The notes under the pieces: model-generated
Told to the model about the DNA's origin: nothing
The model's input: the letters and a program-made list of their open reading frames with translations, nothing else
Databases searched by the model: none
Shown: positions 35,123 through 41,884 of the stretch, piece after piece
How the letters are laid out: each line of letters opens with the position of its first letter
Numbering within the stretch: the stretch's first letter is position 1
From: Verrucomicrobiota bacterium
Lineage (GTDB): Bacteria; Verrucomicrobiota; Verrucomicrobiia; Opitutales; Coraliomargaritaceae
DNA length: 46,391 bases
NCBI GenBank assembly: GCA_030829145.1
Contig: JAURBE010000004.1
Span: forward strand, 1 to 46,391
Direction of reading: 5' to 3'
Position numbers and translations under genes: made by a program

Positions 35123-37468
35123 CTAGACAAACTCAAAGGTTACCTCGCCGTTGACGATTTTGAGCTTGGCAGCGAACTCCTTGCCCGCCTTCGACTTAAA
35201 ATCACTGAATGTTTCGGTCACACCGGAGCTCAGTAATTGCTGCGCCGCCTCGAGCGAAATGGCACGCTGAGCCATCGTTTTCCAAATTACAAACTGGCAA
35301 CCATTACGCCAGTTGGAGCACCCGTACGCCTTGGCTCCGACCACAATATCGCCGCCGCAAGTCGGGCAGATACCGATTGCTTCTTGGCCGTCTTCTTTCT
35401 TGGTAATCTCGGCTTCTTCGAAGCTCAGAGTGCCTTTTTTATCTAGAATTAATGTCGCAAATAGTCGACGACCCTCAACCTCGATCGGATGTGGTGTGAG
35501 ACTTCGCTTGTGGGCAAAAATCTCGCGCGCCAACTCTGGAGTAATCGACAACCCCCACTGTACCATCGGCAACACAAATGCACAGCCCTGCTTCCAATCT
35601 GAACAGCCATATGCCGACTTTCCACAGATTATCGCTGCATTACAGATCGGGCAGGCACCCAGATTAGCAGTGTTTACGGTTTTCGCGGAGGTGCATTGTA
35701 AAATCTCACGCGTGTAGGCTGCCACCTCCGCCATAAATTGCGTCGGGTCATACTCGCCGCGCTCTATCTGTTTGAGGCGAAATTCCCAATCACCTGTAAG
35801 CTCGGGCGATTTCAGGCGCTCGTCTTGGATCAGTGAAATCAAACCGCGCCCAGACTCGGTACTGATCAGATTTTTCTTCTTACGCTCGATATACTTACGC
35901 TGAATCAAGACCTCAATAATCGACGCTCGTGTCGCCGGCGTGCCGACTCCTTTATCCTTGAGCGCTTCTTTTAGGGCTTCATCCGTCACGATCTTACCGG
36001 CCGTCTCCATTAACTGTAGCAGCGAGGCCTCATTAAACCGCTTCGGCGCGGAGGTCTTAAACTGCGGCAGCGACGCTTCGTGCGGATGGCTCTCCCCTTC
36101 TTTAAAGTCGGGCAACTCTTGCACTGCCTCCAGCGGCTTCGCGCTCTTTTTCGGCGCTTCAGGTTGCTCCGCTTGCGCCTTGGGATACAGCACCTGCCAA
36201 CCGGCATCGACCAACACCTTGCCACGCGCGCGAAAGGGCTCTTCAGCAGCAGTGGCCTCGACCACCGTCACCGCTTTAATACAGGGCGGAAAAAATACTG
36301 CGATCAAACGCGTTAACACGGCTCCATAAAGCTTGCGCTCATCGCCAGTCAAATGATCACCGAGTACTTCAGTCGGTAAAATCGCATGGTGGTCGGAGAC
36401 CTTCTTATCATCGACGATACGCTTAGAAAATTTAAGGTCATCGAGATCGAGTGGGGCAATCGCATCTGGCTTAAGCGGGCGCAGCGCCTCGAGTAGCGGC
36501 GCAATCGTAGGCTGAATATCAGTGCTGATGTAGCGACTGTCCGTGCGCGGATAAGTCAGGTGTTTACTTTCGTAAAGGCTTTGCGCCAGCTTCAGCGTTT
36601 GATCCGCGGTAAAGCCATAGCGCTTGTTCATATCCTGCTGCAGCGAAGTAAGGTCGTACAACTGAGGCGGGTTGGCCGTCTCGTTCTTTTTGGTAACGGC
36701 TTGTACCACCAATGGCTGACCCGTCACCTTGTCGACAATCGTTTGCGCCTTCGTCTGGTCCTCAAACTTGCCGCCAGTATGCTTAAAGACCGCCTCGCGG
36801 CAGAGTGTATGCACCTCCCAAAAGTCTTTCGGCTTAAAATACTCCACTTCGAGATCACGATTCACTATCATCGCCAGAATCGGCGTCTGCACCCGCCCCA
36901 GGCTGAGCAGCAAATTGCGTTTACCATACTCTACCGTAAAGAAACGGGTGGCATTGAGCCCCACCACCCAATCCGCCTCGCTGCGGCATTTCGCCGCATG
37001 ATACAGCCCATCAAAGTCCGCACTCGGCGCGAGTTCTTTAAAGCCCTTGGCAATCGCCGCAGTCGTCAACGAACTAATCCACAAGCGACGGCATGGCTTG
37101 GCCTCGCACTCAGTCCAGTTCAAAATATAGCGAAAGATCAGTTCGCCCTCACGACCGGCATCCGTCGCACAGATGATTTCATCCGCCGCTTCGAACAAGC
37201 CTTTGATGATCAACAGTTGTTCATGTGCGGAGCCATCTTGCCGTGAGCGTAGCTTAAACTCCTCCGGTATGATCGGCAGGCGATTGAGCCGCCACGGCTT
37301 CCACTCGGGCGTATAATCTTCTGGTTCCTGCAGTTCTACCATGTGCCCGAAGGCCCAAGTCACGGTCCACTCATCATTCTTATAAAACCCTTTTCCCTGG
37401 CTGGTCGCCTTAAGGTGTTTTGCGATATCGCGTGCGACTGAGGGTTTTTCCGCTAAGACAACTTTCAT
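35123..37468 (-). CDS. topB: DNA topoisomerase III
   Basis: A 781-residue type IA topoisomerase that decatenates and relaxes single-stranded DNA crossings, often with RecQ. The N-terminal Toprim domain starts MKVVLAEKPSVARDIAKHL and has ATDAGREGELI. The catalytic tyrosine lies in LTYPRTDSRYI near residue 306. Two C-terminal zinc-finger-like repeats follow (CPICNAAI ... GCSDWKQGC, and CPTCGGDI ... GCSNWRNGC). The ATG at 37468 is chosen because it starts the conserved motif directly; an upstream start at 37519 adds 17 residues. Confidence 0.95.
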   Translation of the reverse strand: MKVVLAEKPSVARDIAKHLKATSQGKGFYKNDEWTVTWAFGHMVELQEPEDYTPEWKPWRLNRLPIIPEEFKLRSRQDGSAHEQLLIIKGLFEAADEIICATDAGREGELIFRYILNWTECEAKPCRRLWISSLTTAAIAKGFKELAPSADFDGLYHAAKCRSEADWVVGLNATRFFTVEYGKRNLLLSLGRVQTPILAMIVNRDLEVEYFKPKDFWEVHTLCREAVFKHTGGKFEDQTKAQTIVDKVTGQPLVVQAVTKKNETANPPQLYDLTSLQQDMNKRYGFTADQTLKLAQSLYESKHLTYPRTDSRYISTDIQPTIAPLLEALRPLKPDAIAPLDLDDLKFSKRIVDDKKVSDHHAILPTEVLGDHLTGDERKLYGAVLTRLIAVFFPPCIKAVTVVEATAAEEPFRARGKVLVDAGWQVLYPKAQAEQPEAPKKSAKPLEAVQELPDFKEGESHPHEASLPQFKTSAPKRFNEASLLQLMETAGKIVTDEALKEALKDKGVGTPATRASIIEVLIQRKYIERKKKNLISTESGRGLISLIQDERLKSPELTGDWEFRLKQIERGEYDPTQFMAEVAAYTREILQCTSAKTVNTANLGACPICNAAIICGKSAYGCSDWKQGCAFVLPMVQWGLSITPELAREIFAHKRSLTPHPIEVEGRRLFATLILDKKGTLSFEEAEITKKEDGQEAIGICPTCGGDIVVGAKAYGCSNWRNGCQFVIWKTMAQRAISLEAAQQLLSSGVTETFSDFKSKAGKEFAAKLKIVNGEVTFEFV

Positions 37469-37577
37469 AGGTAAGGTAGAAGCGACACTCTTGTCGCTTG
37501 TTAGCACAGTGCCAGTCAAAAGCGCAAAAAGTATCTACGCCTGACTCCGCGAAAGTCAGCATAGGCTCAACTCCTTA

Positions 37578-37765
37578 AACCGTCAATGAACGTTAATTTA
37601 CGCTAATCAAGCAAGCCGGCCTCCATGCGTAGCGACACTCAACCGAAGGACGAAGTCATTTGGCGACTGGTCGGAAGCAAAACAAAAGTTCCCGAAATCC
37701 ACACATCTTTGTTTATCATTTGATGCTGAGATCATATTAAGGTTTATAAACGTCCATTAACGGTT
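37578..37765. repeat. Imperfect 17-bp inverted repeats, 188 bp apart end to end
   Basis: AACCGTCAATGAACGTT (37578-37594) and AACGTCCATTAACGGTT (37749-37765) are inverted copies matching at 15 of 17 positions. They bound a noncoding stretch between topB and the VOC gene, the 317-base gap upstream of both. It resembles a small non-autonomous element or a remnant. No gene is seen inside. Confidence 0.6.
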
Positions 37766-37785
37766 CAACTGATCTCCTTTAAAAT

Positions 37786-38133
37786 ATGCATGTCGAAAAA
37801 CTGAAATACACCATCTGGGCTGCCGATGCAGACCGCGCTGCCACTTTCTATCAAACCTGTTTCGGTGCAACAATCGCGCGGCAGAACCCTCACATCACCG
37901 AACTCGAAGTCGCAGGTGGCCTGATCGCCATCCACGGCGGAGGCGAAGGCAAACACACTTGGACAGGGCTGACCTTTCAAGTCGCAGACGTCGTCATCGG
38001 CGCAGCCGAGATCGTTGCCGCTGGCGGAAAATGCGACCGCAAACCTCAACCCGAAGACGGCGAACCGCCACACCTCGCTATGTGCGAAGATACCGACGGC
38101 AATCAGATCATGCTGAGCCGCTCTCGAAGCTAA
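37786..38133 (+). CDS. VOC (glyoxalase/bleomycin-resistance fold) family protein
   Basis: A 115-residue protein with the vicinal oxygen chelate fold. The N-terminal strand VEKLKYTIWAADADRAATFYQTCFG, GLIAIHGGGEGKHTWTGLTFQV, and the C-terminal EDTDGNQIMLSR are characteristic. The family includes glyoxalases, dioxygenases and antibiotic-binding proteins; this member's substrate is unknown. A histidine (near residue 45) and a C-terminal glutamate could be metal ligands. It begins the accessory stretch that carries a toxin-antitoxin pair and broken genes. Confidence 0.85.
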   Translation: MHVEKLKYTIWAADADRAATFYQTCFGATIARQNPHITELEVAGGLIAIHGGGEGKHTWTGLTFQVADVVIGAAEIVAAGGKCDRKPQPEDGEPPHLAMCEDTDGNQIMLSRSRS

Positions 38134-38302
38134 GCCAGAGCTCAAATCACTCCAAGCGGCATGCCACCTCAATATGGAATGGAAATAGCTCATTATACCA
38201 TAATGATGATTCTATCCATCTTCATCACACTACGCAGTCAGACGATCTGCAGATTCTTAACCAGAAACGCAAAATAGATGTGAACCAGTCACAGGTGACA
38301 AC

Positions 38303-38334
38303 GCCTAACAGCGCGTCACTGCTCTACGTTGGGT
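38303..38334 (+). other. attC-like core sequences before the toxin-antitoxin genes
   Basis: GCCTAAC (38303-38309) fits the integron R'' core RYYYAAC, and GTTGGGT (38328-38334) fits the R' core GTTRRRY. They lie in the expected order but span only 32 bases, shorter than normal attC sites (about 57 or more), and the intervening L boxes are not clear. A truncated site or chance are both possible. Confidence 0.25.
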
Positions 38335-38392
38335 AAGAGAATGAAACACCGATTTCGTTGACTATTCCGCCGCAAATGACATTGTAACCCTT

Positions 38393-38599
38393 ATGCTGCC
38401 TGACTTGAAAAAAATGACAAAAGAAGAAAAGTTTATCACGATGAGGAACTTATGGGAAGATATGCGCGAAAGTGTCAGCAATTCCCCAGAAAGTCCTGAA
38501 ATCATTGAGCTGTTGGACCGACGGGCGGCTCGGATTGAATCAGGCGAGGCGGAGCTTTTTGACTGGGACAAGGTAAAGGGAAGCATCGGCCGTTCATGA
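38393..38599 (+). CDS. Type II antitoxin, addiction-module protein
   Basis: A 68-residue acidic protein of the short addiction-module antitoxin type (PF09720-like). It has the pattern MTKEEKFITMRNLWEDMRESV near the N terminus, ELLDRRAARIESGEAELFDWDKVKGSI and no DNA-binding motif in the usual ribbon form. It is expected to bind and neutralise the ParE/RelE-like toxin encoded immediately downstream. Its stop overlaps the toxin start by four bases (ATGA), giving coupled translation. The start could also be the Met at codon 8 (38414). Confidence 0.85.
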   Translation: MLPDLKKMTKEEKFITMRNLWEDMRESVSNSPESPEIIELLDRRAARIESGEAELFDWDKVKGSIGRS

Positions 38600-38904
38600 A
38601 GAGAATTCGGATTTCATCGGATGCCTTGTCCGATCTGAATGAAGGGTTTCTTTTTTACGAGCAGCAGAATCAAGGGCTTGGGGATTATTTCACGTCCTGT
38701 CTGCGAGCTGACATTGATGTGCTCAGAATAACAGGCGGTGTACATAGGATAGTTCATCGCCAGTTTTATCGAAGTTTATCCCGAGTGTTTCCCTACGGAA
38801 TATTTTACACTTTCGAGGAGGCGATTGTCACAGTTTATGCAGTTGTGGACCTTAGACGTGATCCGGAGTTTATTCGGCGTCACCTTGAAGAAGTGAAGAC
38901 CTAA
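38596..38904 (+). CDS. Type II toxin, RelE/ParE family
   Basis: A 102-residue basic protein with the RelE/ParE fold. Conserved positions include the N-terminal helix SSDALSDLNEGFLFYEQQNQGLGDYF and the C-terminal strands RSLSRVFPYGIFYTFEEAIVTVYAVVDLRRDPEFI. RelE members cleave ribosome-bound mRNA, and ParE members poison gyrase. The PYGIFYTF and VYAVVDLRR pattern is closer to ParE-like members. Its first codon overlaps the antitoxin stop. Activity is inferred from family. Confidence 0.85.
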   Translation: MKRIRISSDALSDLNEGFLFYEQQNQGLGDYFTSCLRADIDVLRITGGVHRIVHRQFYRSLSRVFPYGIFYTFEEAIVTVYAVVDLRRDPEFIRRHLEEVKT

Positions 38905-38908
38905 CCAG

Positions 38909-38969
38909 ACGGTAAATGACAACTCCGAGTAGCGCTACCGCGCTACTCTCCGCTCATCCCCTCCACCGT
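38909..38969. other. Nested inverted repeats between toxin and membrane-protein genes
   Basis: An outer pair ACGGT (38909-38913) / ACCGT (38965-38969) encloses a perfect eight-pair hairpin GAGTAGCG / CGCTACTC with a six-base loop (38927-38948). The nested layout with unpaired bases between resembles folded recombination sites, but the integron R boxes are not conserved here. No T run follows, so it is not a typical terminator. Confidence 0.55.
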
Positions 38970-38979
38970 ACGACACAGA

Positions 38980-39390
38980 ATGAAACAAAGAGTTAAATCA
39001 CCTGTTTTTTTGATTACAGCCTTTCTGATTTTGATAGGAACATTTGCTTTGATGTCTGAATCAGATCCTATGGCCGGAGCATTGTTTTTTATCCCTTTTG
39101 CTTTAGGGCCACTTTTTATCTCTTTAGCAATTTCTTTATATTCACCATATCGATCTTGTCAGATTATTCTTGGAGTTAGTTCGGTAGTTTACGGGGTATG
39201 GTTTAGTTTCGTGTTTCTCAGTGCTTTTTATTGGCATATCGATGCGCAAAGCGCTATTACGCTTCTTTTTATTGGTATATATTCACTGCCAGTTATGATC
39301 CCTTGCTGGATTGTCTCACTGGTTTTACGAAACAAGAATAGTAGAAAAGCCGAACAAGTCGGCGCACCCAACCCGCTACCCGCTGAGTAG
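38980..39390 (+). CDS. Unrecognised AT-rich four-helix membrane protein
   Basis: A 136-residue protein with four hydrophobic segments (about 9-25, 33-53, 60-84 and 93-116) and a charged C-terminal tail (NKNSRKAEQVGAPNPLPAE). I do not recognise the family. Its codons are clearly more AT-rich than neighbouring genes (many TTT, ATT and TTA), pointing to recent acquisition. Its stop lies seven bases from the stop of the convergent gene at 39398, and its last codons form part of an inverted repeat with the end of that gene. Real gene likely, function unknown. Confidence 0.6.
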   Translation: MKQRVKSPVFLITAFLILIGTFALMSESDPMAGALFFIPFALGPLFISLAISLYSPYRSCQIILGVSSVVYGVWFSFVFLSAFYWHIDAQSAITLLFIGIYSLPVMIPCWIVSLVLRNKNSRKAEQVGAPNPLPAE

Positions 39391-39397
39391 TTGATTT

Positions 39398-40093
39398 TTA
39401 TGACTGCTTTAACCCATAACCCCTTCGTTGAAGTTCGCCCTCGGTAGCGGGTGAGTGGCCTTGACGTACGACCACGCTTCGATTGGCAAATAAGTCGAAC
39501 GGCTCGCCGCTCATATCCGTAATCTGCGCGCCGCTCACGCGCAGCATATTTTTAAGGCGGCACACCGCGGCGCGGCGCGCTCGATCGTATGGGAAACCAG
39601 TCACCACGAGCCCGTCACGTAACTGCGGCTTCGTATTCCCGCGAATCGACCGACCATTCAAAGTCGCCCCCTTGCCCATGATCGATCGGAAGCGCTCTCG
39701 CATAGCAGGTGCGGTCACAATCCCATCGATGACGACATCGCCCAACAGCAAGCCGATCGAAATAGCCCAACCAGGTATCCGATTCGCATAATTCACGGTG
39801 CCATCAATCGGGTCGAATATCCAACGAAAGGAGCCAGAACGACTCGCCTCGTCCGCACTCTGGCTGCCTTCCTTCGAGACAACCCCATCCTCAGGAAAGT
39901 GCTGGTGAATGTGCGCGATGATTCGTTGCTCACTAGCAAAGTCGGCCTTAGTCACGAGCTCCACTTCCGTAAACTTGGTATCGATCCCTAGCTCACCTTG
40001 CTGCATTTCAAGCAGCATGGCTTCCAAATCGGGCAACATCGCTTCGATTGAATCCAAGCGAGCACGCACATTAGACATCGAGTCATCAATCAT
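39398..40093 (-). CDS. Inositol monophosphatase-family protein with internal deletion
   Basis: A 231-residue inositol-phosphatase family protein. The N-terminal half is normal: FDPIDGTVNYANRIPGWAISIGL (metal-binding DPIDGT at 94-99) and VVTGFPYD (163-170). The next conserved blocks, the GSAALDLCYVAAGR-type segment and the WDxAAG metal-binding motif, are missing. The protein jumps within residues 183-189 to the late TDMSGEPFDL block and ends in an atypical tail (RQGHSPATEGELQRRGYG). About 45 residues seem lost in frame. The acidic pair normally at 74-75 reads KE. It is very probably inactive. It shares a 13-base gap with the gene at 40107. Confidence 0.85.
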   Translation of the reverse strand: MIDDSMSNVRARLDSIEAMLPDLEAMLLEMQQGELGIDTKFTEVELVTKADFASEQRIIAHIHQHFPEDGVVSKEGSQSADEASRSGSFRWIFDPIDGTVNYANRIPGWAISIGLLLGDVVIDGIVTAPAMRERFRSIMGKGATLNGRSIRGNTKPQLRDGLVVTGFPYDRARRAAVCRLKNMLRVSGAQITDMSGEPFDLFANRSVVVRQGHSPATEGELQRRGYGLKQS

Positions 40094-40106
40094 ATCAAAA
40101 CCCCGC

Positions 40107-40343
40107 CTAGCGAAGTTTATATTGTTTATACAATTTTGCCGAGTGCCGCTTCAAAGTAGGATCGGCTTGAGCCCTTCTCGAAAATCGATCCAGCGCCTGC
40201 AGCACCTTTGATGCGGGTGGTAAATTCAGAATATAGCTCTCCTCACAATAATCCGCCAGCCAACTAAGCGCCTGTTGCTGCTCTGGTACCGTGGCGCCCG
40301 TGCGCAGTAATTGCGTTGCCATCTGCTCATCTTCAGTCGCCAT
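40107..40343 (-). CDS. Small protein of unknown function
   Basis: A 78-residue hydrophilic, helical-looking protein. It begins MATEDEQMATQLLRTG and has a basic C-terminal tail (KRHSAKLYKQYKLR). I do not recognise it. It lies 13 bases upstream of the inositol-phosphatase-like gene on the same strand, which suggests co-transcription. Internal codon use looks like real coding DNA, but the start could be Met1 or Met8. There is no signal peptide, membrane segment or metal motif. Confidence 0.5.
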   Translation of the reverse strand: MATEDEQMATQLLRTGATVPEQQQALSWLADYCEESYILNLPPASKVLQALDRFSRRAQADPTLKRHSAKLYKQYKLR

Positions 40344-40783
40344 CTTTGTACTATTCGGTTGAAATTTAATACACGATAAGCGCGATCCTCATCCGCGAAT
40401 CAGCTGTACCCGGTTATTGTTCACTTTGATTTACAAAAAATACTTCCGCTGACGCAAGGCTCAAGCGCAGATGGCTCTGACCACCGGCACCCGCCGCTCT
40501 ACTTGATAGATGAGACGATACGCTGAGGCGAAATAAGCTTGGTCGCGCAGAGCAAATTCAAGTCTTGGCTGCGCCTCCACTGCATCAAGCTCACAGAGAG
40601 TTAGCAGCTTAACCTTTAGGTTTTGCGGAAAATTTCGTCTGGTTAAACTGAGAGGCTTTTTTCAGTGCTTCTTCGATCACAAGTCTTGGTCTTTGTGAGC
40701 TCGGTGAACTTTGTGAGAAATTGATTCTGTCATCAGTATGGGCAGTTCTATTGCATAAAGCCGTGAGCGTGTTCACTCCGCGC

Positions 40784-40906
40784 CCCTGCGCCTCTGCGGG
40801 AAACAAGCAAGTCGCATGGATTTTTTTAAGGACTGTCTGCAGCAATCGCTCGGCAGGCTCGCCTAGCAAATAGAATTATCTCGCGCAGAGGCGCGGAGGC
40901 GCAGGG
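40784..40906. repeat. Inverted G+C-rich modules (CTGCGCCTCTGCG type)
   Basis: CCCTGCGCCTCTGCGGG at 40784-40800 is inverted relative to the GCAGAGGCGCGGAGGCGCAG stretch around 40885-40904, which itself repeats AGGCGC. These are short phrase-like repeats seen in various bacteria outside genes. Their role is unknown. Confidence 0.7.
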
Positions 40907-40928
40907 CTTTTTGCAATGGGTCAGTATT

Positions 40929-41162
40929 GGTTCATCGTCATTTGCCGGGGAGCTCTGTTGGGGAGGGACGACCTCCGTGTCGTCCGCGAAGACTTTGGAA
41001 ATCAAATAACAATAAATCTGGGATGCTACAAGAGCGGATAATCCTGCCGGACGCTTCCTTATCGGTAGCGGACGACACGGAGGTCGTCCCTCCCAAAAAC
41101 AGGAAACAACTCGATCGCCCCCAACATGTATCAATGCCTTGCCCGCGAGTTGAAGATGAATC
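40929..41162. repeat. MITE-like element, copy B, with two inverted hairpin units
   Basis: This 234-bp element matches copy A at 15457-15716 across its length. Its terminal repeats (GGTTCATCGTCATTTGCC and the inverted GATTCATCTTCAA) are more diverged than in A. Two hairpin units, both GGACGAC/GTCGTCC with perfect seven-pair stems, lie at 40966-40985 (loop CTCCGT) and 41070-41089 (loop ACGGAG), framed by GGGAGGG and CCCTCCC. It lacks the extra 30 bases of copy A. No open frame of its own is credible. Confidence 0.82.
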
Positions 41163-41389
41163 ATATTTAAATCCGGATTATACATAAATCCGTGGATGTG
41201 TAGTTGCCTCTCACAAAGCGCGCCAAGCTCACTAAGCGAACTAAGCCAAAGACTCTCTATCCGTTGCCAAACAAGTTCATGCCGGTACCGACAGCGAGCT
41301 GTTTGGCGTGTAACGTTCACAGGCTAAAGTGGTTATTGAATATTTACAGGCACTCCCCCAGCTCATATGACGCTACACGACAAAGGCGT

Positions 41390-41755
41390 TTAAGAACAAC
41401 TAGGGCATGTGCCGGAATAAACGACCTCGCCACCTGTCACGACAAATCCCTTCGGAGGATCGATTTCAGGCAATTGCATCGCCACCGGCAGGTCGAAAAC
41501 TTTATTGCAAACACGGCAAATTAAATGCGGATGCTCCGCCTCCGCAGGCAGTTCATAACGACGTGGCTGACCGGGAAACTGCACGCCGATAATTTGAAAT
41601 GCATCCGTCATCTCACGGATCGCACGGTTCACCGTCGCCGAACCCAGCCGCGGCAATTGCGCCCGGCCGAGTCGCAGCACCTCCTCCCGTGTTAGCGGCC
41701 TGCCAGCCTCTTGCAAGACAGATAGGATGACTGCACGCTGTTGAGTATTCGCCAT
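41390..41755 (-). CDS. Fur-family metal-responsive regulator
   Basis: A 121-residue regulator of the Fur family (Fur/Zur/PerR). It has the winged-helix N-terminal part with TREEVLRLGRAQLPRLGSATVNRAIREM, the metal-binding HPHLICRVCNKVFDL (regulatory His and two Cys), and the C-terminal CPSC pair for the structural zinc site. It lies next to a TonB receptor and an ABC uptake system, and Fur-box-like sites lie between those. The regulated metal (iron, zinc or manganese) is not decided by sequence. The N terminus lacks the long leading helix of some Fur proteins. Confidence 0.88.
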   Translation of the reverse strand: MANTQQRAVILSVLQEAGRPLTREEVLRLGRAQLPRLGSATVNRAIREMTDAFQIIGVQFPGQPRRYELPAEAEHPHLICRVCNKVFDLPVAMQLPEIDPPKGFVVTGGEVVYSGTCPSCS

Positions 41756-41811
41756 AGAATAGGAGTCAGGAAGAAGAAATTAGAAGATCGTTTCTGCAGC
41801 ACAGAATGTGT

Positions 41812-41863
41812 AAAACAAAAAAGGCAGACTGCCCCTTCCCCAAAAGGAAGCAACAGCCTGCCT
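41812..41863 (-). terminator. Terminator of the TonB receptor gene
   Basis: A long stem-loop at 41822-41863 (AGGCAG, CTG and CTTCC pairing with GGAAG, CAG and CTGCCT, with small bulges) is followed on the minus strand by TTTTTTGTTTT. It lies 21 bases after the receptor stop and before the Fur-family gene. Confidence 0.82.
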
Positions 41864-41884
41864 ACTTTTCTGAGTAAGGAAAGA

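Larger units (their letters stand above)
40344..41389. other. Repeat-rich noncoding region of about 1 kb
   Basis: No credible gene is seen: open frames of 86 and 164 residues on the minus strand are Arg/Pro-rich, have no family resemblance and run through the repeats. The region holds the inverted G+C-rich modules (40784-40906), MITE-like copy B (40929-41162), and a phrase with AAGCTCACTAAGCGAACTAAG (about 41227-41246) of the kind dispersed in many bacterial genomes. A stop-ended fragment on the minus strand near 40470-40650 (LEFALRDQAYFASAYRLIY) lacks a start codon and may be a gene remnant. Confidence 0.55.

Noticed and set aside
40609-41320. Two overlapping minus-strand open frames of 86 and 164 residues
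   Set aside because: They run through repeat modules and copy B, have skewed composition and no recognisable domain.
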